From the NCBI GenBank assembly GCA_037367355.1, contig CM074699.1, positions 3,100,001 through 3,164,000 of the forward strand: DNA of 64,000 nucleotides, in the 5' to 3' direction. Both the position numbers and the translations under genes were made by a program. The stretch is from Neoscytalidium dimidiatum. Lineage: Eukaryota > Ascomycota > Dothideomycetes > Botryosphaeriales > Botryosphaeriaceae. The notes under the pieces were generated by a model. The model made no database searches. It saw only the letters and a program-made list of their open reading frames with translations, and was not told the DNA's origin. Every line of letters begins with the position of its first letter. Positions within the stretch are counted from its first letter, which is position 1. This document shows, in pieces, positions 46,101 to 58,100 of the stretch.

Positions 46101-49100
46101 GCGTGGCGACCTTTTGCATGAGGGGTGTGGCCACTATGTTGGCGTCGTAGTGAGAGTCTACGACTATTTTGTCGTCGTGCAGGAAGCATTCCATGGCAAT
46201 GGGGTAGGAGCGGAATCCCTCGTCCGTTGCGGGCACATTTACCACCTCCAGGCCCATCGAGTTCTGCGCCCGGTTCCGCTCGCTGGCGGCCTGGACCACC
46301 AGCAAGGTCTGGAACGAGCACGCGTTGCGAGCATCAGGCCCCAACTCGCGAATACGCTGCAGGCCGAGCTGTTCGTGCGGGATGGCGTCAATAGATTGCT
46401 GCTGGATGCCCTGGATGAAGTCGTCAAGGTCCTGCCCTAAGTCGATACGTAGATGCAGCGGGACCGTGGCGAAGGTCGGGCCCATTACACGCTCGACATT
46501 GTTGAGGGGAGCGTTCCTGCCGGATACCGTGACACCGAACACGACGTCGTCTGCGTCGGCGTGGCGGGCGAGAGTCAGGGCCCAGGCGGCGCGGAGCAGC
46601 GTATTGACGGTGACGTCGTGGGCGGCCGTCGCGCCATGTGGCAGGGGCAGTGTCTGGCGGATGCGGTTCCAGTCCTCTTCCTTCTTGGCTCCACCGTCTG
46701 CTGGCGATCGCCGGGGGAACGACGCTTGCTCCGCGCCCGCCGTGTGCTGTCGCCAAAACTCCGCCGATGCGTCGGCGTCTGACTCAGCAACGTACCGCAT
46801 GAAGCATGAGAAAGGCACTGCGGCGGGCTCCTCAGCGCCCAAGTAGGCTGCCTGTACAATCTCAAGAACCAAGCTGGCGCTCCAACCGTCATAGATAGCG
46901 TGGTGCAGCGTCCAGACCATGTATCTATTTTCTCCTCCTTCGTCGATGATGGCATACCGCGCAAGGGGCATGCTGTAGTCCATGAAAGCGTCCTTGCACT
47001 GATCCAGGTAGCGGTCGAGGTCGTTGCCGTCCTGCCACACGATATTGTCGTCGATGACGGCCTGCACCGTCATGCCGGGTAGCATGACGATGCGCGTGGA
47101 TAGGATATCGTGCGCCTGGTGCGTCTTCTCCCATGCCGCCTTGAGTTTGTCAACGTCGATGTGAGGCGGTAGGCGGAACACATTGCGGGCGATATAAGTG
47201 CCGTGTTGCTTGAGAGACAAACTCATAACGCCCTCTTGCAGCGCCGTCGCCGGGTAGGCGTCACGCACCAAACTGGGCTCAACGCCGCACCGCTCGGCCA
47301 CCTGCTTCTTAATCTCCTCAGGATCCATAGACGGCAACATGCTGAATGGCGGTGGTCGGGAATCATTTTCGCCCTCGTGTGTCATTGATGCCGCCGCCTC
47401 GGCCATGCTTTCCAGACGCGGGTTCTCAAAGATGGCGGCGACGGTCAGCCGCAGCCCTTGATCCTGGGCGGCGCCGACGAGCCTCATTGCGGCAATCGAA
47501 TCTCCACCGAGGCGGAAGAAGCTATCATCGAGGCCAATCGTCTCAGCGTCAAGCCGCAGGACTTGTGCCCAAAGCGCGTGGAGCTGCCTTTGGATGGGCG
47601 TCTCGGTGGCCCGCTTGGCGCCGCTATCGAGAGCGTGTTGGCGAAGCTGATCGCGCGGCAGGTTCGTGGCATACTGGAGCATGCTCTTGCGGTCGGCCTT
47701 TCCAGACGTTGTCAGGGGCAGGAAAATCAGCGGAAAGAACAGCGACGGGATCATGTACGCGGGCAGCGCGCCCTCGAGGCGGGCAACAAGGCTGGCCAGG
47801 CGCTGCTTATCCTCACTCTCGAGCGGTCGGAAGGCCCCAGCAGCGTTATCGACGGCGTGGGCGTCATCCGCAGTGGAGAAAAAGGCCGCGAGAGCGTCCT
47901 TATCACCACTTCGGCGGATGATGCCAACGACGACGTGCTTTAGGCCGCTGGCGCGTAGGTGCTGCTCGATATCCCCAAGTTCGACGCGCTGACCGTTAAT
48001 CTTGACCTGTGTGTCTTTGCGCCCAAGGAATTCGAGATTGCCGTCATTTCCGTACCGCACAAGGTCACCAGTCTTGTACATGCGCGTGCCAGCGGCGGGA
48101 TCATCACAGGCCCAGACGGGGGCGGCGATGAATGAGGCCTGGGTTTTGGCCTCATCGTGCAGGTAGCCGGCCGCCAGACAGGGGCCCTGGGCTACCAACT
48201 CGCCGACGCAGCCAACAGGTGCCAACACGCTGCTGTCGTCGGGTTCAACAACCCAGGCGCGATAGCCGCGAGGTTTACCAATCAGAGTGACATCGTCGGG
48301 CGAGCTGAGCGTGTAGCTGGTCATGAAGACGCACGTTTCGGTGGGGCCGTACCCGTCGATGACCTGCCTGCCGGCCGAGATCCACGGCCCGACGGCGGCG
48401 GGCGTGAGCGCATCGCCGCCGATGATGATGGTCTTCATGGTGGGGATGCTGGCCGGATCAAGCAGCTGGGCCATAACGGGCGTCATGAAAGCCGAGCCGA
48501 CGCGTGCCTCGTTGATGAACGAGCTTAGCGCCGCCGGATCCATGCGCTGTTCTTCGGACGGAACGCAGACGCACCCGCCGTGCATCAGTGTCGTGAAGAT
48601 CTCGAAGATAGACGCGTCAAAGACGTGCGCGGCAAACTGCAACACGCGCTTCTGCGCGCCAAACGGCTCCCAGTGGTTGCGGCTCGCGGTGCACACGGAT
48701 CCGTGCTGCAACACCACACCCTTGGGCTTGCCCGTGCTGCCAGACGTGAAAATAACGTACGCAACGTCCTCAGCAGTGACCGTGTGCTCACAGTGATCAT
48801 CCTCCTCTTTGCTCTCCTCCTTCTCCCCCCTTTCCAACACCTCTTCTGCCTCCAGAGAGACCTCAACCAATACCTCCGCCATCCCTCCCGACTTCTCCAC
48901 GCCCAGGCGACTACCAAGCAGGATTTTAGCGCCGAGCTGTTCAACAACAGCCTCCCGTCGATCCCTGGGGTGCTTCGGATCGAGCGGCACGAAAGCGGCG
49001 CCAGCCTTCAGCACCCCCAGGACGGCAACAACGTACCACACGGAGCTCTCGAAGCACAGCGGCACCAAATCGCCCCTGCCCACACCAAACCTCCTGAGAC

Positions 49101-52100
49101 GGCGCGCCAGCCGAGCCGCCTTGCGGTCCAGCTCCTCGTGCGTGAAGCTGATGCCGCTCGCGCAGACGGCCTCGGCATCGGGGCTCGCGGCCGCCGCGGC
49201 AGCGATCTCGCCGTGCAGCGTAGCGTGCGTCAGCAGCGGGGCAGGGCTCGGGTTCCAGGCGCGGGTGAGCGCCTCGTCGTGCGCGCCGAACAGCCGCACC
49301 TCGGCCACAGGAGTCTGCGGCGGGCAGCGGGCCAGCTGGCCGGCGACGGTGGCCAGGTGGTGGCACAAAGCCTCGGCATGGGTGCGGGAGAGGGCCTGCG
49401 GGTCGAAGGTGGCGCGTAGGGTGATGTCGTCGGCGTGTAGCAGGCACTCGAGCACGAGAGGGTAGACGTGGTAGCCCTGGTGGGCTGACACGAGGTTGTC
49501 GACGACCTCGACGCCGAGCCCGTTGGCGTAGCGGTGGTCCGGCTGCACGACGAGAAGGTTTCTGAATTCGCAGGCGTCGCGTGCCACGGCCGAGATGTTT
49601 TGCACGCCGTAGTGCTCGTGCGGGATCAGCGCGTTGGCCTGGCGCTGTGTCGCGTCCAGCAGCTCTGCTATCGTCCGATTAGAGCTGGCAGCAGTGTTGA
49701 TGCGGATAGGCAGCGTAGCAAGCGTCGGCCCCAGCATCTTGTCAATCCCAGGCACCGGCGCATTGCGGCCGGACACGGTGGTGCCAAAGACAACGTCCTG
49801 CGTCTCGGTCCAGCGCGCCAGGACCAGCGCCCACGCCGCGCGCAGCACCGTTGTCGCAGTGACGTCTGCATCTGCACGGCCGACGACGGGCATGTCGAGC
49901 TTGAAGACGTCGTGGTGAACCTCGTTCCTCTTTGCCGCGCGCCCGTGAGCAGCGCGCGGGAAATCGACCGCCGTGGCGCCCTGGAGCTCCTCTCTAAAGA
50001 AGGCGGCCGAGTCCTCTGGGTCGGACGACTGGACATACTCGATATAGCCGCGGAACGAGCTGGGAGCATCGATGCTCGCCTCGTCGCCCGCGTACGCCTT
50101 CTCCAACATGGCAAATATTTGCGGCAGGCACCAGCCATCGTAAATGGAGTGGTGGGCCATCCAAATGAAGTAAGTCGTCCCTTCGCCATCCGTCACAATG
50201 GCATAGCGTGACAGCTTGGAGTTGTACTTCATCAGCGCCGTCTTCTCCATCTCGGCGACGAAGGCCGCCACATCGCTCCTTCCATCTTCTCCGCCCTCCC
50301 CTCGCAGCTCCTCCCACACGACGGGCTCGTCGAGAATCACCTGCACGGCAACGCCGTCGCACAGGATCAGCCTGGCGCGGAGGAGCTCGCATCTCTTGAC
50401 CGTCTGCTCCCATGCGCGCTTGAACCGCTCGACGTCGACCGCCGGCGGCAGCTTGAAGACGTTGCGCGCCGTGTACGAGCCGGGCTGCTTCTCGGCCAGC
50501 GCCATGAAGCCTTCCTGCAGCGCGGTGCACGGGAAGGCATCTTGCACGGCATCGGCCGCAACGCCGCACTCCTCCTCGACGCGCCTGGCGAGCGTCTCAC
50601 GGACGGCAGCGGGCAGCAAACCGAACGGCTCCGCCGCCTGCGCCACTTCTTCGCCGCCTTCTCCAGCTGCGGCGGCGGCGGCGACAGCCATGCCGGAAAG
50701 CCGGGGCTCGTCGAAGATGTCGCGCACCGTGAGCGAGATGCCAGCCTCCCGCGCAAGCGTGACGAGCCTGATGGCGGCGATCGAATCGCCGCCCAGCCGC
50801 AAGAAGCTGTCATCTCGCCCGATGCCCTCGAGCGGCAGGCCCAGCACCTTGCTCCAGATGCCTTGCAGCTCTATCTCCATCGGCGTCGCGGGAGCGCGCT
50901 TGCGCGTGTCCTGCAGCGCGTACGCGGCCAGCTGCTCATCGGAGACGGCGCTGGCCACGGCCGCGAGGCTGATGCGGTCGAGCTTCAGCGCGGTGACGAA
51001 GGGCATGAAGGCCAGCGGCACGAAGATGGTCGGCACCATGTAGGACGGCAGGGAGACGGCCAGGTCGCCGATAAGAGCCTGCACGCGCTCCTGGAGGTCG
51101 GGCGTCATGGGCAGCAGCATCTCGCGCAGCATCTCATCCGCGTCCTCGCCACCACGCGCTGCGATGGTGCGTGTGGCATCTGAGAAGCAGAGGTACGCGG
51201 CGAGGGCGGGTGAGCCGCCGGGACGCTTGAAGATGTCCACGGCGACCTGCTCGATGCCGCCGGGGAAGCTCTTGCGCACGTGGTGCTCGACTTCGCTGAG
51301 CTCGACGCGGAAGCCGCGGATCTTGACCTGCGTGTCCTTGCGGCTGACGAATTCGACGCTCCCATCAGGTTTGTAATAGGCGAGATCTCCCGACTTGAAG
51401 AAGCGGCCATAGCGGCGGGGGGATGTCGTGTCGAGGCCAGTGCTGTCATTGCTGGTGTTGTCGTTGTTGTCGTCGTCGTCGTCGTCGGCCAGAGCCCAGG
51501 CGGGGAGGTCGGTAACGACGGCGGCAGCGGTGCGGGCCGGGCCGCCGAGATAGCCGCGTGTGATGGTCGGTCCTTGGATCACGGCTTCGCCGACGCAGCC
51601 CACGGGCGCAAGGCGGGCGGGATGGTCAGGGTCGACGATCCACAAGCGGCAGCCGATGGCCGAGCCGATGTCGAGCGGCGACGGGTTGGCTTCCTGCGCC
51701 GTCCACTCCTTCAGCGTGCTCACCACGCAAGTCTCCGAAGGGCCCCAGCCGTTCAGCAGCCGGACGCGGCCCACCCACGTGCGCAGATGATCGAGACCGA
51801 CGGCCTCGCCGGCAAGGAAGAGCAGCTCGAGCGAGGGCACATGGTCCGGATGCAGGAGACGCGCGTACGATGGCGTCAGGAAAGCCCAGTTGATGCGCTG
51901 TTCTCGGATAAAGGAGACGATATCGTCGGTCCGCACGTCATCGGACGGCACGCAGATGCACGCGCCCGACAGCAGCGGCAGCAGAATCTCGCCGATACAC
52001 ATGTCGAAGACGTAGGACGCAAACTGCAGGAACCGCACAGAGGGGCCGATGCGTATGCGCTTGCAGATGGCGGTTTGACTGGTGCTGACACCGCCGTGTT

Positions 52101-55100
52101 CCATCACCATCCCCTTGGGCACGCCCGTGGTGCCAGAGGTGAACAGGACGTACACAGCGTGCGCGGGCGTCACGGCTGTCTCAGGGCGGCCGACGGCGCC
52201 CAACTTCTCCTTCAGGCCTGCATCCAGTGCTGGCGACACCTCGACGACGTGCGGCGCGAGCAGGGCAGCGCGCGCCGCGTTTGCTGGCGATGACAGTACC
52301 ACCTGCGCACCCGTCTGGGCGACGATGGCGCGGTGTCTGCCCTCCGGGTGCGAGGGGTCCAGCGGCACCCACGCTCCGCCAGCCTTGTTGATGGCCAGCA
52401 TCGACACAATCACCCAGGCCGACTTCTCAAAGAGAATGGGCACCAGCGTATCCGGGACAATCTGGTGCGCCGCCAGCAGGTGGTGCGCCAGGCGATTGGC
52501 AGCATCGTCGAGCTCAGCGTATGTAAACTGGCCGTCCCATGCCGAGATGGCGGGGGCTTGCGGGCGGATGGCGGCCTGGCGCTCGATCAGCGTGTGGACG
52601 CACTCGTCGACAATCTCAGGCAAGTCGCGGGCGTTCCATTCCGTCATCTGGCGCACATCGCGGGCGCTGCACACATCCACCTCGGCGACTGTCAGGCTGT
52701 CTGTCTGCGGGCCCACGAGCTGCTGGACCACGCGCTCGAATTGGAAGCCCAGCGCCTCGGCCTCTTGCTCGCTGAACAGCCCCGTGTCGAAAGCGATGCT
52801 GACATCAAGCTCATCACTCTCGCCCAGATGGCACTGGAACACCAGCGGGTAGTTGAAGAAGCCGCTGCTGTCCGAGGTGGACAGCTCGGCTCGTGGCTGG
52901 AAGTCAAGGATTGTTGCGTCGCGGTCCTGGGCCGTCAGCCGCGGCGGGTGCACCGCCATTAGACTCTGAAAGTCACAGGCACCGCGAGCGTCCTCGCTGA
53001 CCTTGGCAATATTCTGCAAGCCTAGCTGTTCGTATGGAATCGCGGCGTTGGCTTGCTGCTGCACGTCGGCCATGAAAGCGGCCACCGTCTTCTGGCCGTC
53101 CAGACGAACCCGCACCGGGATCGTCGCGATGGCAGGCCCGATGATTGACTCCATGGACGCAACCGGGGCGTTCCTTCCAGACACCGTGGCACCAAAGACG
53201 ACGTCGTTTGTGTCGGCGTACCGCGCGACGACCAGCGCCCAGGCAGCCCGGACGACTGACGCCTTGGTGACGGCCAGCTGCGACTGTGGCTGGACGTGGA
53301 AGATCTTGCGCCAGACCTCGCCCTCGCCCGACTTGTGCCGGTGCTGGGGTGTGCGGGGGAAGAGCGTGGCCGTGGCACCATCCAGCTCCGTCCGCCAATA
53401 CTGTGCCATAGCCTCGGCGTCCTGGCCTGACACGTAGCGGATAAAGTCTGCGAACCTGCCTGCTTCTCCTTCTTCTCCTGCTTCTCCACCGCTTTCATAC
53501 GCATTATGGAACTTCTCCAACATGAGGCGCAAGCTCCACCCATCGTATACTGCGTGCTGCATCGTCCAGATAAAGTACGCTGTCTGGTCAGCTTCGTTTT
53601 GGATCAGCGCGTACCGCACCAGCGGGCTGCCAAGGTGCATGTGGGCGCTCTTGTCGGCTGCGAGGTAAGCGGCAAGGTCGGTGCCGTGGGTCCAGACCGC
53701 GGCTTCGTTCACGACAACCTGGATGAAGTCCTTGTCGTCGGCAAGACGGATGATGCGGGTGCGCAGAACGTCGGTGGAAGCCTCAACGGCGCGCCAGGCC
53801 TTCTCGAAGCGCGCGAGATCGACTCCGGCGGGCAGCTGGAAGACCAACTGCATGATGTACGAGCCGGCCTGCTTCTCAGTAAGGGCGACCAGACCCTCCT
53901 GCAGCGGTGTGCATGGGTAACTGTCCTGTATCAAGTCCGGGTCGATGCCGCACTGGACTGCAACCTCCTTGCGCAGCACGTCCATCGAGACCGAGTCCTT
54001 GAGCAGGGCGAACGGCTCGAGCACATCCGGCGCGTCCTCCTCCTCTTCTTCCAATTCTTCAACCAGTGCCGCCATCTGTGACAGGCGCGGGCTATCGAAC
54101 ACGGTGCTAACGCTCAGCGCGATGCCCTCAGCACGCGCGGCGGTAATGAGGCGCATGGCGGTGATGGAGTCGCCACCAAGCTGCAAGAAACTGTCATCCG
54201 CACCGATGCTTTCCGGCTCCACCCTCAAAACACCGGCCCACAGCGCCTGCAACCTGGACTCCATGGGCGTCGCGGGCGCGCGTTTCTCCGACGAGGCCAG
54301 CGAGTGGGCGGCGAACTGCTCCTTCGTCAACCCGCGGACGTACTCGCGCAGCAGCTTACGGTCCGTCTTGCCGCTGCCAACGATCGGGATGCGCTTGAAC
54401 GGGACGAACAGCGTCGGCACCATGTACCGCGGCAGCGCCTCCGCCAGCGCGCCAACGAGGTGCGTCAGCGCGGCCGAGATGGGCTTGGTCATGGGCAGCG
54501 GTGCAGTCTCGTCGTCGACCTCGATGCCGTCGAGCAGCCCGCTGTCCTCGGCGAGCGCCACGAACGCGGCGAGTAGGTTGTCCTGCGGGTCGTCGCTCAT
54601 GGACACCACGTCCGCGACGGCGAGCTGCGCGTCCGGCAGGCTGCTCCGGATCTGGTGCTCGACCTCGCCCAGCTCGATGCGCAGGCCGCGCAGCTTGACC
54701 TGGGTGTCCTTGCGGCCCAGGCACTCGAACGTGCCGTCCGGCCGCGCCCTCACCAGATCGCCCGTCTTGTACACCCTGCGCCCAAAGCCGGCAGGCTGCT
54801 CGGGCAGCCAGCGCGGCGCGTCGATGAAGGACGCGGCCGTCCTCTCGGGATCCCCGAGGTAATGTCGAGCCATAAGAGGCCCCTGGACTAGCAGCTCGCC
54901 CACGCAGCCAAAGGGCACGAGCTTGTTGTGGTTGGCGGGATCGGCGACCCAGAAGAGCGAACCGACGGTGGAGCCGATGATGGTTGGGGAGTCGGCGACG
55001 TCCTGGACGGTGTAGGTGGAGCAGACGATGGTGGTCTCGCAGGGCCCGTACACCAGAATTAAGTTGGTCCGTCCAAACCACGTCTCGACGTTGTCCTTGC

Positions 55101-58100
55101 CCACGGGCTCGCCGCCGAACGTCATGGTCCGCATGCATGGCACCAAGTCGGGCGTCAGCAGGCGGCCGACCGAGGGCGTAAGTAGCGTCCAGTTTGCGCG
55201 CATAGCGTTGACGGCGCCGGCGAGGTCGTTCATACGGTCGTGCTCGCTAGGCACGCAGACACAGGCGCCCTGCGAAAGGGCAACTATGGTCTCCATGACG
55301 CTGATATCCATGACGTAGCTGCTGAATTGCAGCACACGCGAGTCCTGGTTCAGGTTCATCGACGAGCCGAACAGCGGTGCGGCGGTCGTCACGGCGCGGT
55401 GCTCCATGACAACGCCCTTGGGCACGCCTGTCGAGCCAGACGTGAAGAGAACGTAGACGGTGTTTTCGGGATTGACGTCAGATAGAACAGCGGAGGCTGC
55501 AGGCATCGAGGCGACAGAGTCTTGCGTCAGCTCGACGACCGTCTCGACCAAGCCCTCGCTGATGTCGCGTGTCGAGGGCGCAACAATCAGGACTTCAGCA
55601 CCCGTGAGTTTACAAATGGTCTGGCGCCGCGCAAAGGGGTGACCGGGATCCAACGGGACGAACGCGCCACCAGCCTTCATAATGCCGAGCATCGCTACGA
55701 GCACCCATTTGGATTTATCCATACAGAACGGCACTAGAGATTCAGGGCCGATGCCGAGGGACTTAAGATGCGCAGCGAGGGCGTCAGACAGCTTGTCGAG
55801 CTCGGCGTAGGTGAAAGAGCCGTCCCACGCGCACACGGCCTCGGCGTCAGGGTGGCTCCTGACGCGCTGGGCAATCATATTGTGCACCAGGTCGGGAGTA
55901 GCCTGCGGAAGAGTGGTGTTGAGAGCGTAGATGCGCTCGAGGTCGTGTGGGCTGCACATATCGACGTCGGCAAGGGGGCAGTCGGCGGAGCTGACCAGCT
56001 GCTTGACGACGAGGCCAAATTGGTGCAGAGCCGTCTCGACTTGCTCTGGAGAGATGATGTTGGCGTCGAAACGCGCGTCGACGTCAATCACGTCGTCGAA
56101 AGGCGTACACTCGAGGATGAAGGGGTACGAGTAGAAACCGTCGTTCATGGCCTCCGTGGCGTTCTCCATGCCCAGCAGATCCGCCCGCGCAACCCCCTTC
56201 TGGATTACCATGAGGGTGCGGAAATTCGTAGCCTCCCTCGCGTCGGCGCTCAGCTGGGCAATGTTCTGCAGACCCTTCTGCTCGTACGCAATCATGTCGG
56301 CTGCCTGCTGCTGCACCTCCTCCAGGTACTCTAACTTCGACTGCGTAGGCTCGACGCGCACGCGGACCGGCACTGTTGCAATTACCGGACCGATCATGGC
56401 ATCAATGCCGCCCAGCGGCGCATTCCTACCGGACAGCGTTGAGCCAAAGATGACGTCCTCCGAGTCCGTGTACCGTGCTAGCACGACGGCCCACGCGGCA
56501 CGCAGGATAGTTGGCATAGTGATGTCGGAGCCGGCAGCGCGCCTGCAGGGGACGCGCAGGTGCAACGCGGCATCTGCGCGTTTGGGCGTTTGCTTACTCG
56601 GGAGGCGGGGGAATGGTGTGAGCTTTGCGCCCGCCGTCTGAGCGGTCCAGTACGCGTCAGAGCCGTCGCCGTTGGCCTCGTCGAGGTACTTGACGAAGAT
56701 GGAAAAGGGGAGAACTTTGGCGAGGGCCTGCCCGTTGTAGGCTTTTTGCACGTCTTGCATGATGAGCGGTAGGCAGAAGCCATCGTACAGGGCGTGGTGC
56801 AACGTCAGCACGAGGCACCTTCCATGTCTCTCGTCGTTGGCGACGGCGAAGCGGATCAGTGGCGCGCCGTATGTCATGAGCGCGCGCGGGTCCTGATCCA
56901 GGTATGGCTGCAGCTTGCCCACGGTGTCCCAGTGGAAGTCGTCCTCGAGCACGACCTGCACGGACGCGCGGTGGGTGAACTGGACTAGGCGCGTGCGGAG
57001 AATCTCGCGGGCAAGGACGACCGTCTGGAACGCCTTACGCAGCCGGTTGATGTCAATGGAGGCGGGTACCTTAAGCACGTTTCTGGCAATGTAGGCTCCG
57101 GCCTGCTTGATCGAGATGGCCATAAGGCCTTCTTGTAGCGCTGTGCATGGGTACGCGTCTTGGACCTTGGAAAATTCGACGCCGCACTGGGCACGCACTG
57201 CCTCGGAGAGCTGATCGCGAGAGAGGTCGCTAGGGAGCAGCGAAAACGGTTCTAGCACCTGCACGTTCTGATCCTCGCGGATGGTTGCGAGAGCGAGTTG
57301 AGAGAGGCGGGGGTCCTTAAAGATCCTCGCGACGGTCAGGGTGAGGCCTCGCTGGCGCGCGGCAGACACGAGACGCATTGCCGCGATAGAGTCGCCGCCC
57401 AGCCGCAAGAAGCTGTCCTCGGCGCCGATGGACTCGGCATCGATGTCAAGCACTGCAGCCCAGAGGTCGCGGAGCTCGAGCTCCATCTCCGTGGTCGGCA
57501 TGCGCTTTTCCGAGCCGGCTAAGGAGTAGCTGGCCACCTCTGCAGGAGACATGTTCTCTGCAATCTCGACCAGCTTCTTACGGTCGCTCTTGCCCGAGAC
57601 GGCGAGGGGGAGCCGGCGCAGCGGGATGTAGAGGCTCGGAATCATATACTGCGGCAAGGCGATTGCGAGCGTGCTCATGAGGTCTGCGATTGCCGTTTCC
57701 AGCTCCGCGTCCATCGGCATCAGCCACGACGCATCATCCCCATCTGCGCTCTTGCTGGAATCATCACCACCAAAGTAGAGGAAGGCGGCGAGCTGGGCCC
57801 GTTGGGCGCCCTGGACCGGCTTCACGATGTCCACGACAACCTGCTTGGCGCCTTGCATTTTCTCCTGCACGTGATGCTCGATCTCGCCAAGCTCCATGCG
57901 CTGCCCGTTGAGCTTGACCTGCGAATTCTCCTTGCGGCCCATATACTCGATGCTCCCGTCAGGCAGATAGCGCACAAGGTCGCCTGTGCGGTACACGCGC
58001 TTGCGCAGACCAGAGACATCGACACGGTCGGTGAGGAAAGGCGGGTTTTCGATGAAGGCGGCGGCCGTCTTCTGGGCATCGTGCAAGTAGCCGCGGGCGA

